A stretch of DNA of 8,760 bases from Candidatus Latescibacterota bacterium (GCA_030613045.1 JAUWMS010000069.1:1-8760), one strand, 5' to 3'. Positions 1 through 6,296 are shown, counted from the stretch's first letter. The notes: generated by a model not told the origin, from the letters alone. Translations and numbers: made by a program.

Positions 1-54
1 GAACTCCTCGCGATCTTCACATCCGCCTACAACACCTCCAAAAAAGCGCCCTGA
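1..54 (+). CDS. C-terminal end of a probable Gfo/Idh/MocA-family oxidoreductase (partial)
   Basis: Frame 1 is open from the window edge to a TGA at 52-54 and encodes only 17 residues, ELLAIFTSAYNTSKKAP. This resembles the usual last helix of Gfo/Idh/MocA NAD(P)-dependent sugar dehydrogenases, which often end in a pattern like E-x-x-A-I-Y-x-S-A-x-x-G-K. Such enzymes are common in surface-polysaccharide clusters, which fits the heptose genes downstream. The family call rests on this short tail only; the gene body lies outside the window, so another protein with a similar tail is possible. The next gene begins 97 bases downstream on the same strand. Confidence 0.35.
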   Translation, partial: ELLAIFTSAYNTSKKAP

Positions 55-93
55 TAGTCGGCAACGCTCGAAGGTTCTACGATCCGGTTTGCT

Positions 94-125
94 CAATTTT
101 GGCAATTTTTGAAATCTTTGAAATT
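94..125. repeat. Short AT-rich direct repeats ahead of the kinase gene
   Basis: In the 97-base gap before the kinase gene, CAATTTT occurs at 94-100 and again at 103-109. It is followed by the tandem pair TTTGAAATC (108-116) and TTTGAAATT (117-125). The gap is clearly AT-richer than the flanking genes. I see no convincing -35/-10 pair or terminator here, so the kinase gene may be read from upstream. The Shine-Dalgarno sequence GGGAGG lies at 141-146. Confidence 0.4.
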
Positions 126-151
126 TAGGCAATGCAGTTTGGGAGGTTGTT

Positions 152-1024
152 ATGATTATCACACAGACGCCGCTTCGGATCAGTTTGGCCGGAGGCGGGA
201 CGGATTTTCGGGGATTTTACGAGCAGGAGGATGGGTTCGTGGTGAGTTCGGCCATTGATAAATACGTGTTTGTAATCGTGAAGGAGCGTTTCGATGATCG
301 GATCTACATCAACTATATGAAAAAAGAGATCGTGGATTACGTAGATGAGATCCAGCATGAACTCGTGCGGGAGGCGATGAAGATCACCGGCGTCGAGCGC
401 GGCGTGGAGATCACGATGCTGGCGGATGTGCCCTCCGGAGGGTCCGGTCTGGGATCGTCCAGCAGCATCACGGTGGGGCTGCTGAATGCTTTGTATATGT
501 ACCAAGGGGAGCAGGTGCCGGCGGAGCGGTTGGCGCGGGAGGCATGCGAGATCGAGATCGAGCGGTGTAGCAAGCCCATTGGGGTCCAGGATCAGTATAT
601 TGCGGCGTATGGGAATCTGCGGAGTTTTCGATTTCGGGCAAGCGGCATGGTCGAGGTGGAGCGCATCCCGATTGCCGATGCCCGGAAGCGCGTGCTGGGT
701 TCCAATCTGTTGTTGTTTTTTACGGCCAAAACGCGGAAAGCGGATGTGATCCTGCCCGAACAGCAAAGCCGGATCGCGGCTCGGCTGGCGGTGCTTCGTA
801 AGCTCAAGCAATATGCGATAGAGGCCAAAGGGTCTATTGGGGAAGGCCGCTTCGATGAGGTAGGGCGGATACTGAAAGAAAGCTGGGAATTCAAGAAACA
901 GATGGCGGGCAAGATCAGCAACGGGGAGATCGATGCGATGTATGACAAGGCCATGTCCGCCGGGGCGTTGGGGGGGAAGATCTCGGGCGCGGGAGGCGGT
1001 GGGTTTCTGTTGGTCTATGCGTAG
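152..1024 (+). CDS. hddA: GHMP-family D-glycero-D-manno-heptose 7-phosphate kinase, ending early at an in-frame TAG
   Basis: This is a GHMP kinase most like HddA, which phosphorylates D-glycero-alpha-D-manno-heptose 7-phosphate at C1 using ATP in the cytoplasm, the step after GmhA in GDP-heptose synthesis. The three GHMP motifs are visible: the N-terminal substrate motif SLAGGGTDF (residues 11-19), the ATP-binding glycine/serine loop PSGGSGLGSSSS (94-105), and the C-terminal motif GGKISGAGGGGFLL (274-287). The start is ATG 152, with GGGAGG five bases upstream. The frame stops at TAG 1022-1024 after 290 residues, but reading on in the same frame gives another 38 plausible residues to a TAG at 1139-1141, restoring the family's usual length of about 330. 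The isomerase two genes downstream supports a heptose pathway. A related sugar-1-kinase specificity such as fucose or galactose is possible. Confidence 0.82.
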   Translation: MIITQTPLRISLAGGGTDFRGFYEQEDGFVVSSAIDKYVFVIVKERFDDRIYINYMKKEIVDYVDEIQHELVREAMKITGVERGVEITMLADVPSGGSGLGSSSSITVGLLNALYMYQGEQVPAERLAREACEIEIERCSKPIGVQDQYIAAYGNLRSFRFRASGMVEVERIPIADARKRVLGSNLLLFFTAKTRKADVILPEQQSRIAARLAVLRKLKQYAIEAKGSIGEGRFDEVGRILKESWEFKKQMAGKISNGEIDAMYDKAMSAGALGGKISGAGGGGFLLVYA

Positions 1025-1141
1025 CGGGAGTGGCAGAATGCCGTGCGGGAGGCGCTCAGTGATTTTCGTGAGCTTCCTTTTTTCTTAGAGGACGATGGGA
1101 GCAAGGTGATTTTCAATGTGAGAAGATATTCGGCGAAATAG
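1025..1141 (+). pseudogene. C-terminal part of the heptose kinase, separated by the in-frame TAG at 1022-1024
   Basis: The frame of the kinase continues without any shift from CGG 1025 to TAG 1139-1141. It encodes [18 protein letters not shown] followed by [20 protein letters not shown]. This matches the expected end of HddA-type kinases, where a helix with a Q-x-x-V-R-x-A-L pattern is followed by a strand of the form P-F-x-x-E-x-x-G-S-x-V-I-F. No start codon or ribosome site precedes it, so it is not a separate gene. It is either untranslated because of a nonsense mutation, made by readthrough, or separated only by a one-base sequence error. Confidence 0.7.
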
Positions 1142-1197
1142 GATCGGAAGGCTTGTGTGAAAAAGCCGAAAGCTTGAGACGTTACGAGGAGAACGTT

Positions 1198-1617
1198 ATG
1201 GGTGAAGTCAAGATTTCCCTTTGGATGGAGAATGCGGTGGATCGGGAACGATATCTGGTCCACGAGATACGGGAAGATCAGATCCGTTCGATAGAGGCGC
1301 GGGCATTGGTGGATACGGGGGCTACTATGTTGGCGCTTCCTCAGGAAATGGTAGAACGTCTCGGACTGCGTATCCGTGGTCAGGTGATTGTGACGTATGC
1401 GGATGAACGGAAGGAGGAGCGTCCCCGGGCCGGGATTGTCACGGTTCGCGTGGGAGATCGGGATACGGACGTTGATTGTGTGGTGGGTCCCCCCAACAGC
1501 GAGCCGTTGCTGGGGCAGATCGTACTGGAAGCGATGGATTTGCTGGTGGACTGTGTGCATCAACGGCTGGTGCCTCGTCCCGAATCGCCGTTTTTGCCTT
1601 TGCTTAAGATGAAATAA
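1198..1617 (+). CDS. Small retropepsin-like (clan AA) aspartic protease
   Basis: A 139-residue protein with the hallmarks of a single-domain, retroviral-type aspartic protease. The catalytic motif ALVDTGAT has its Asp at residue 39, followed by ALPQEMVERLGL as in pepsin-like flap strands. The second signature hydrophobic-hydrophobic-Gly appears as PLLGQIVLEAMDLLVD (103-118), then the typical tail RLVPRP. Such proteins work as homodimers, each giving one Asp. I see no signal peptide or membrane segment, so it is probably cytoplasmic. Start ATG 1198 is chosen because GAGGAG lies at 1186-1191; a TTG at 1153 would lengthen it by 15 residues but lacks a ribosome site. It sits 56 bases after the kinase frame and 35 bases before the isomerase, so it is probably co-transcribed with both. 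Its substrate is unknown, and proteolytic activity is inferred from the motif alone. Confidence 0.75.
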   Translation: MGEVKISLWMENAVDRERYLVHEIREDQIRSIEARALVDTGATMLALPQEMVERLGLRIRGQVIVTYADERKEERPRAGIVTVRVGDRDTDVDCVVGPPNSEPLLGQIVLEAMDLLVDCVHQRLVPRPESPFLPLLKMK

Positions 1618-1652
1618 ATGGTTAGAACGCTGTTTTCTATGAGGGAGCGAAT

Positions 1653-2222
1653 ATGATTACCTCGTATTTTTCGAAGGTGCGGGAAGTCTGCGGACGGATG
1701 GATGCGGAGCCTGTGGAGACGCTGATCCACATATTGTACGGGGCATACGAGCAGGGGCGACGCGTGTTTATATTCGGAAATGGCGGAAGCGCGGCCAATG
1801 CTTCTCATTTTTGCGAGGACGTGGCCAAGGGCACGCTTGCGAGTATGGAGACGGAAAAGCGGATCAAGGCGATCAGCCTCACCGATAATGTGCCCTATAT
1901 CACCGCGTGGGCGAACGACGAGGGGTACGACCGGATTTTCGAGCAGCAACTGATCAGTTTGTGCGAGGCGGGCGACGTGACCATTGCCATCAGTGGATCG
2001 GGGAATAGTCCCAATGTCCTGAGGGCGACCGAGTATGCCGAAGCGCACGGTATGTTCAATGTGGGGATGACCGGGTACGACGGCGGGAAGCTGGGGAAGA
2101 TGGTGAAATTGCAGGTACACGTGCCTTCGTTTGATATGGGGCTGGTGGAGGGCGTGCATGGGATGATCATCCACTATGTGGTGGATACGCTTGGCGAGCG
2201 GATTTGCGCGAAGACGTCTTGA
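1653..2222 (+). CDS. gmhA: SIS-domain phosphoheptose isomerase (sedoheptulose 7-phosphate isomerase-like)
   Basis: A 189-residue single SIS-domain protein. The phosphosugar-binding motif is FIFGNGGSAANASHF (39-53) and a second SIS stretch is IAISGSGNSPNVLRA, as in GmhA-type isomerases converting sedoheptulose 7-phosphate to D-glycero-D-manno-heptose 7-phosphate. Length agrees with the family (about 190). Aligned by eye to E. coli GmhA from memory, catalytic Glu65 corresponds to Asp56, Gln172 to Glu166, and His180 to His174. It therefore belongs to the divergent SIS group with the HF-C/V-x-D-x-x-K-G pattern common in polysaccharide clusters, not to classical GmhA. Start ATG 1653 has GAGGGA at 1641-1646. 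With the hddA-like kinase upstream it would supply heptose for a surface glycan; other ketose/aldose phosphate substrates remain possible. Confidence 0.78.
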   Translation: MITSYFSKVREVCGRMDAEPVETLIHILYGAYEQGRRVFIFGNGGSAANASHFCEDVAKGTLASMETEKRIKAISLTDNVPYITAWANDEGYDRIFEQQLISLCEAGDVTIAISGSGNSPNVLRATEYAEAHGMFNVGMTGYDGGKLGKMVKLQVHVPSFDMGLVEGVHGMIIHYVVDTLGERICAKTS

Positions 2223-2230
2223 AATCCCTT

Positions 2231-2267
2231 TCTCACCGCAAAGGCGCAAAGAGCGCGGAGAAAGAAA
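2231..2267. repeat. Dispersed intergenic repeat, CACCGC-AAAGGCGC type
   Basis: Just after gmhA the sequence TCTCACCGCAAAGGCGCAAA starts at 2231 and continues with GAGCGCGGAGAAAG. It shares its first bases, TCTCACCGCA, and its general purine/GC pattern with the element at 8381-8402. As recalled, the reverse complement pattern (CTCTTTGCGCCTTTGCGGTG) is widely scattered between genes in many bacterial genomes. It does not overlap a gene and its function is unknown. Confidence 0.5.
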
Positions 2268-2272
2268 CATAA

Positions 2273-2410
2273 ACGCCTGAGCGTTGCATAGAAGAATTCG
2301 CCCGTTCTACGCTGCTGGGAGACCCCCAGGCGATTCGCGTGCTTGGATTTTTGACCAAGGGCAATCGGATCGGTGAACAGAGGATGGAAGAGGAGTTCAG
2401 TTGCCAGTGA
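2273..2410 (+). pseudogene. Possible remnant of a small gene (45-codon open frame without a start)
   Basis: Between gmhA and the terminator one frame stays open for 45 codons and ends in TGA 2408-2410. It encodes a protein-like, amphipathic sequence including CIEEFARSTLLGDPQAIRVL and ending EEEFSCQ. No ATG/GTG with a ribosome site precedes it, and a TAA closes the frame at 2270-2272, next to the dispersed repeat. It could be the 3' end of a gene destroyed by repeat insertion, or chance. I do not recognise a family. Confidence 0.2.
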
Positions 2411-2454
2411 TTCGGAAAATGGCGATTTCGGCATAAGCGGAATAACCCCCAAGG

Positions 2455-2502
2455 GCGGGAAGACGTCGGCAAGGAACGTCTCCCCGCTCTTTTTTTGTTT
2501 TT
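2455..2502 (+). terminator. Strong intrinsic terminator after the heptose operon
   Basis: The stem GCGGGAAGACGT (2455-2466) pairs with ACGTCTCCCCGC (2476-2487) at 11 of 12 positions, with a 9-base loop. The tract TCTTTTTTTGTTTTT (2488-2502) follows immediately. This is a textbook Rho-independent terminator on the + strand. It lies 233 bases after the gmhA stop and would end transcription of the hddA-protease-gmhA operon, insulating the toxin-antitoxin promoter that starts 18 bases later. Confidence 0.9.
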
Positions 2503-2519
2503 GGGGGGGGAATTGGGAC

Positions 2520-2548
2520 TTGACTTTGAGGCTCGGATGTCGTATTTT
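2520..2548 (+). promoter_or_regulatory. Sigma70-type promoter of the toxin-antitoxin module
   Basis: TTGACT (2520-2525) and TATTTT (2543-2548) are separated by exactly 17 bases. They match the -35 and -10 consensus at 5 of 6 and 4-5 of 6 positions. The pair lies directly after the terminator and about 100 bases before the antitoxin start, so transcription would begin near 2555 and include the two inverted repeats at 2577-2607. Confidence 0.6.
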
Positions 2549-2576
2549 AGGTGGGTTCACGCAGGAGTTTGCAGGG

Positions 2577-2607
2577 GGCGTTTCAACGCCTTACACCCGA
2601 GTTCGGG
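2577..2607. promoter_or_regulatory. Two adjacent inverted repeats in the toxin-antitoxin leader (possible operator)
   Basis: GGCGTT-TC-AACGCC (2577-2590) is a perfect 6-base inverted repeat. CCCGA-GT-TCGGG (2596-2607) is a perfect 5-base one, with centres 18 bases apart. They lie between the predicted promoter and the antitoxin gene. Toxin-antitoxin complexes usually bind palindromes near their promoter to repress it, so these are operator candidates. They could instead act as two small hairpins in the leader RNA. The arms differ in sequence, which weakens the case for one protein binding both. Confidence 0.4.
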
Positions 2608-2649
2608 CGCTGAGGATAAAGGATGAATTTCAAGAGGAAGGAAGATGAG

Positions 2650-2871
2650 ATGCCGAAACTTAAAGAAGTGAAAGTGTCCTATGAACAGATTTTTGATCTG
2701 GCCGGACAATTGAGACCGGATCAAAAGACCGCTCTGATGATCTCTCTGATAGGGGAGAAGACGTATCGAGAAGGGCTTTATCGGTATGCTGAAAAATTAG
2801 CCGAAGAGAGGGGCTTCAGCCATCTTGGCGAGGAGGATGTCGAACGATGGCTTCATGAGGGGAAAGGTTGA
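2650..2871 (+). CDS. Antitoxin-like small protein upstream of a PIN toxin
   Basis: A 73-residue, charged, mostly helical protein beginning MPKLKEVKVSYEQIFDLAGQ and ending EEDVERWLHEGKG. I do not recognise a named DNA-binding fold (no clear ribbon-helix-helix or AbrB pattern). The general form, an N-terminal stretch with 'L..A.QL.P.QK..L' and a C-terminal acidic helix with 'L.EEDV', is common in antitoxins paired with COG1569-type PIN proteins. Start ATG 2650 is preferred because GAGGAAGGA lies at 2634-2642; ATG 2623 would add nine residues with a badly spaced ribosome site. Its stop TGA 2869-2871 overlaps the toxin's TTG start, implying translational coupling. The role is inferred mainly from this neighbour: binding and blocking the toxin and perhaps repressing the shared promoter. 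Confidence 0.62.
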   Translation: MPKLKEVKVSYEQIFDLAGQLRPDQKTALMISLIGEKTYREGLYRYAEKLAEERGFSHLGEEDVERWLHEGKG

Positions 2872-3284
2872 GTGTGCTTAGAGTTGTCATTGACACGAAT
2901 GTCTATATCTCCGGGTTATTCTGGGGCGGCCTTCCGAGGAGGCTATTGGACTTGGCGAGGGAAGAGAACTATTTGCTTTTTACCTCAACGGGGATACTGG
3001 ATGAGATCTATAAGAAACTCATAGGCAAGTTTCGGCTCAAGGAGGCGGAGGCCAGATTCTTTATCTTCGATCTATTGACCTTTTCCAATCCTATTGAGGT
3101 GTCGGAGAGGGTCACACTCGTCCAGGCCGATCCCGATGATGACAAATTCATAGAATGTAGCGTATCTTGTGGGGCGGATTATCTTGTTTCCGGGGATCAC
3201 CATTTGACTGATTTGAAGGCATACAGGGGAATTAGGATATTGAAGGTCCGGGTTTTTTTGGAGGAACTTGGGTTGATTCCATAG
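2868..3284 (+). CDS. PIN-domain ribonuclease toxin (putative toxin component, PIN family)
   Basis: A 138-residue PIN-fold protein, expected to cut RNA using Mg2+/Mn2+ when not held by its antitoxin. The acidic active-site residues are visible: Asp9 in VVIDTNVYISG, Glu46 in GILDEIYKKL, the cluster DPDDDKFIE (88-96) and Asp110 in SGDHHL. The order and spacing fit the COG1569/TIGR00305 group of toxin-type PIN proteins, as does the length. The start is either TTG 2868, overlapping the antitoxin stop as TTGA, or GTG 2874; AGGGG at 2858-2862 and AAAGG at 2863-2867 could serve either. The following protease gene begins 32 bases after the stop, but a functional link is not implied. RNA target and actual toxicity are unknown. 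Confidence 0.85.
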   Translation: MSVLRVVIDTNVYISGLFWGGLPRRLLDLAREENYLLFTSTGILDEIYKKLIGKFRLKEAEARFFIFDLLTFSNPIEVSERVTLVQADPDDDKFIECSVSCGADYLVSGDHHLTDLKAYRGIRILKVRVFLEELGLIP

Positions 3285-3316
3285 ATTGCAGACCGTTTGA
3301 CGATGGAGGCTTGACC

Positions 3317-5932
3317 TTGAATCAACGTCCCATTCAGCACATCGGAGCTGTGGTAGGACTCGTCCTGCTGGCCGTGTGCGCACAGGCGCCAGGGAGCTAT
3401 GCAACGGAAGAAGTGTCCATAAACGAGGCCGTTGTCCGGCTCCTGTCTTCCGGGGACATTCCGTGCGCGGCAGCCGACGAGGCCTTTTTAACCGAAGCCG
3501 TCGAGCGGATTTTGCGTTCCAACGATCTCAGTGAAATGGATCAGCCGGGGGGATGTTATACGCCCTATTTCGATGCGGTAAGGCAGCATTGGTCCCGATT
3601 GAGTCCTGCTCAGCAGCGGCGGCTTGCGCCGTTTTTCGCCCGCCCGGATGATGCTTCGAGCGCGTATTACGGCGGAAACGGGCTCCCGGAGATTTACGAT
3701 ACCCGGCATTTTCGATGTCATTATACCACGGAAGGCCCGTACGCCGTGCCTGCGGAGGACCTCTCTCCGACCAATGGGATCCCGGATTACGTGGAGATCG
3801 TGGGCGAGGCGTACGAGAAGGCGTTGTACGTGGAAACGCATCCGGATCAGATGGGCTTTCGCGTGCCTCCGGACGATCGCTGGCTTGGGAACAACGGCGG
3901 CGACGAGCGGTGGGACATCTATTTTTTCACCGGCCCGTGGGGAGCATTCTGCGCCGGGGAATATATGGTGGAGACGCAGGGCAGTTCGAGTGCGATTTAT
4001 TCCTCCTATTTTGCGGCCAATACCCGGTATTACGAATGGTACGGTAAGTTCCGTGGACAGAAGTCGCTGCAGACGACCTGTGCCCACGAGTTTTTTCATG
4101 CGATCCAGTCCGCGTATAATACCCACATGTACCGATGGGTAAAAGAGATGGCTTCCACCTGGATCGAATCCCAGGTGTACGACGGGAGCGAGCTTGGGGA
4201 GACGGATGGGTTCGATTTTTACGAGGGGAAATTGATCAACTGGTTCCGGCATCCCGACAAGGCGTTGGATACGTTCAATGGGATACACGAATATGGGACG
4301 GGGGTCTTTCTGCTTTTTCTCTCCGAAAAATTCGGCAGTGGTGTCACAAAAGATATTTTCAAGGCTATGGTTCCCGGGACGTTTCGGTATCTGTTCAATT
4401 TCCGGGATGTGTTCAGTCCGCGCAGTACCACGTTGGTGAATGTGTTCAAGGAGTTTACGGTGTGGAATGCGCTTACCGACGAGCGGGCGGGGCTCCGAAC
4501 CCGAGGCGACGGACGGATGCCGGACGATTTTCACTATCGCCGCGCCGGGGAGATTCCTCCGATTTCGGTCACCGAGGCCGATGTGCATCGTTCCTATCCG
4601 GTGGAGGCCGCGTACACGAGTCAGGGCAGTCCCGAACACATGAGCACCAAATACGTCCGGCTTCTTCCGGAACCCGGGTACGTGGGGGATCTCGTGGTGC
4701 GCGTGGATGGGGACGACCTCGCTTCGAGCCTGGATCTGTCGTTGCTGGCTTCGTTCGGATTGAACGGTTGGGGCGCGCAGGTGCTTCAGATAGACTGGGA
4801 TGACAGCACCGTCGTGGTGGACGAGATCCTGCCGTTTTTCGGCTCTCAGGAGGGGCAGATGACGATCCGGGGCTTCGGCGATCCCATAGACGAGGTGATG
4901 CTCGTGCTCTCCAATTTGGATACGGAGTTCGATACGGGAACGCTCCGGTATGCGGCCGGGCCTCCTCCGGAGATGGCGGCGTCTGATCTTTTGGTCGCGT
5001 CGGATGGGAACGGTTTGATCTCGTTGAGTTGGAACTCGGAGGGCATTCGGGCTCAGGAGATTCGGGGATTTCGGGTGATCCGAAAGAATGCCGTGGTTTC
5101 CGCACTGCAGCCGGAGGAGGTGGTTCGTTCGCTTTCCGAAGAGAATCGAGGGGGGTCTCATCTCGTCGTGGATGTGCTCGCGGTGCTTCCGCCGGATCAG
5201 ACCGCGTTCGTGGACAGCACGGCTATGATGGGGCCGCTTACGAACGAGACGTGGTATGACTATGCGGTGGTTCCGTTCGACGCCTCGGGGCTTTCGGGAA
5301 CCGCGGCGTTCGCGCCTTCCGTGATCGCGCCGGAGGATACGATCGCTCCCGTGGCCGATCTTGTCGTGCGGAAACTCGCTCCGGGGAATCTCCATCTCCG
5401 GCTGGAGGCGGATGAATATCTGCCGAATCGTGCTGCGCCGGTGCTCTCCGTGGTTTTCCCGGACGAAGACTCCGTCACGGTGGAACTGGAGCCGGTGGGC
5501 GGGACGCTTTTCGCCAGCAAGTACTGGAGGAACGAGCTTGCGTTTTCGCCGCACATGAAGTCGGGTGTGATCCAATTTTCGGTTCGGATCGAAGACAAAG
5601 GCGGAAACGTGGTGGAAGCCCTTCGGAGCGGAGGAATTTATCCTTACGTGCACATCGAGGAGACGCTTCTTCCGGTGGTCGTGTACCCCAATCCCATCGG
5701 CAGGGACGACGCGCGGGCGATCTTCGATGTGGGCGCGAGCCCGGATCAGGAGACCGCGGTGCGGATTTATACGATCAGCGGGGAGTTGGTGCGCGCGCTC
5801 GATGGATCGGGCAAAGCCGAATGGGACATCAAAAATGCAGCCGGAAGGAGAGTGCAAAGCGGGATCTACTTTTTTCGCGTGAAGGCGGAGGGGGCGGGGG
5901 AGCAGTTGGGGAAGATCGCCGTGATAGATTAG
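3317..5932 (+). CDS. Secreted zinc metalloprotease with C-terminal FlgD-like / T9SS-type sorting domain
   Basis: An 871-residue exported protein. Residues 1-29 form a signal peptide with hydrophobic core IGAVVGLVLLAVCAQ and a likely cut after SYA. The catalytic motif HEFFH (257-261) is followed 20 residues later by Glu277 in EMASTWIES, a gluzincin arrangement (two His and one Glu binding zinc, Glu258 catalytic). The preceding text (YTTEGPYAVP, NGIPDYVE, MGFRVPP, GGDERWDIYF) matches, as I recall it, the MXAN_6640-type putative metalloproteases. An FnIII-like stretch lies at about 553-680. From 790 the sequence YPNPI...IYTISGELVR...W...GRRVQSGIYFFRVKA is the FlgD-Ig/type IX sorting-domain pattern, suggesting surface attachment or release. 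Start TTG 3317 is chosen because GGAGG (3305-3309) is seven bases upstream; TTG 3311 is too close. Substrate unknown. No own promoter is obvious. Confidence 0.82.
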   Translation: MNQRPIQHIGAVVGLVLLAVCAQAPGSYATEEVSINEAVVRLLSSGDIPCAAADEAFLTEAVERILRSNDLSEMDQPGGCYTPYFDAVRQHWSRLSPAQQRRLAPFFARPDDASSAYYGGNGLPEIYDTRHFRCHYTTEGPYAVPAEDLSPTNGIPDYVEIVGEAYEKALYVETHPDQMGFRVPPDDRWLGNNGGDERWDIYFFTGPWGAFCAGEYMVETQGSSSAIYSSYFAANTRYYEWYGKFRGQKSLQTTCAHEFFHAIQSAYNTHMYRWVKEMASTWIESQVYDGSELGETDGFDFYEGKLINWFRHPDKALDTFNGIHEYGTGVFLLFLSEKFGSGVTKDIFKAMVPGTFRYLFNFRDVFSPRSTTLVNVFKEFTVWNALTDERAGLRTRGDGRMPDDFHYRRAGEIPPISVTEADVHRSYPVEAAYTSQGSPEHMSTKYVRLLPEPGYVGDLVVRVDGDDLASSLDLSLLASFGLNGWGAQVLQIDWDDSTVVVDEILPFFGSQEGQMTIRGFGDPIDEVMLVLSNLDTEFDTGTLRYAAGPPPEMAASDLLVASDGNGLISLSWNSEGIRAQEIRGFRVIRKNAVVSALQPEEVVRSLSEENRGGSHLVVDVLAVLPPDQTAFVDSTAMMGPLTNETWYDYAVVPFDASGLSGTAAFAPSVIAPEDTIAPVADLVVRKLAPGNLHLRLEADEYLPNRAAPVLSVVFPDEDSVTVELEPVGGTLFASKYWRNELAFSPHMKSGVIQFSVRIEDKGGNVVEALRSGGIYPYVHIEETLLPVVVYPNPIGRDDARAIFDVGASPDQETAVRIYTISGELVRALDGSGKAEWDIKNAAGRRVQSGIYFFRVKAEGAGEQLGKIAVID

Positions 5933-5934
5933 CC

Positions 5935-5969
5935 GATTTCGGATTTCGGATTGGAGATTTCGGATTTCG
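5935..5969. repeat. Heptamer tandem repeat GATTTCG, five units
   Basis: Three bases after the protease stop are five heptamers in exact phase: GATTTCG (5935), GATTTCG (5942), the variant GATTGGA (5949), GATTTCG (5956) and GATTTCG (5963). It is noncoding and lies just left of the transposase island. Its heptamer size matches the separate tandem repeat at 6960-7000 on the other side of the island. Confidence 0.75.
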
Positions 5970-6021
5970 ATCACTTGGTCGGAACATGCCGAAATTCAAT
6001 CTTTGATTTCAATGCTGGCCG

Positions 6022-6296
6022 GAAAATCTAAAGACAACCATTATGTGTTCCTGAAGATGTTCCGTGAGGGACAGGATATTTATAGAATTCGAAATGGCCA
6101 ATACATTTGTCAACAACGGGCGAAAATTGACCCCTTTTCGCCGATGTAGATTGTCCTGTAAATGTCCCGTTAGGGACAGGATATTTGTAGGATTCGAAAT
6201 AACCCATACCTTTTTCGAGTCCCGTTAGGGACAGGATATTTGTAGAATTCGAAATTACCCATATCTTTCTCGAGTCCCGTGAGGGACGAAATATAT
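6022..6296 (+). repeat. Upstream hairpin-repeat array (four forward copies)
   Basis: Copies are GTTCCGTGAGGGAC (6059-6072), GTCCCGTTAGGGAC (6164-6177), the same again (6219-6232) and GTCCCGTGAGGGAC (6274-6287). Each can fold as a 5-base stem GTCCC/GGGAC with a 4-base loop; the first keeps pairing by a G-U wobble. Steps between copies are 105, 55 and 55 bases. The bases after the hairpin are conserved too (pattern AGGATATTTGTAGAATTCG, then AAAT-ACCCATA-CTTT-TCGA), so this is a tandem repeat of a unit of about 55 bases. The larger first gap holds an unrelated hairpin at 6119-6142. Confidence 0.9.
6119..6142. repeat. Perfect 8-base inverted repeat inside the array
   Basis: GGCGAAAA (6119-6126) and TTTTCGCC (6135-6142) are exact reverse complements around the loop TTGACCCC. 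The hairpin differs in sequence from the surrounding repeats and occupies the interval where a further 55-base unit would be expected. The text resembles ends of some insertion sequences as I remember them, so it may be debris of another element. It has no T-tract typical of a terminator. Confidence 0.5.

Noticed and set aside
966..1021. Frameshift at the run of seven G (970-976) in the heptose kinase gene
   Set aside because: The motif GGKISGAGGGGF and the residues after the TAG are all in the original frame, so no base has been gained or lost.
2373..2648. Open frame of 91 codons between gmhA and the antitoxin
   Set aside because: It runs through the terminator stem, T-tract, promoter and palindromes, and its translation is low in protein-like patterns.
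3368..3382. Lipobox (LLAVC) in the metalloprotease signal peptide
   Set aside because: The residue before Cys is Val, which is unusual for signal peptidase II, and a normal SYA cleavage site follows eight residues later.
3488..5974. Very long open frame on the - strand (828 codons) opposite the metalloprotease
   Set aside because: Its translation is rich in Arg, His and Pro with no domain pattern, as expected from the codon bias of the + strand gene, which has clear motifs.
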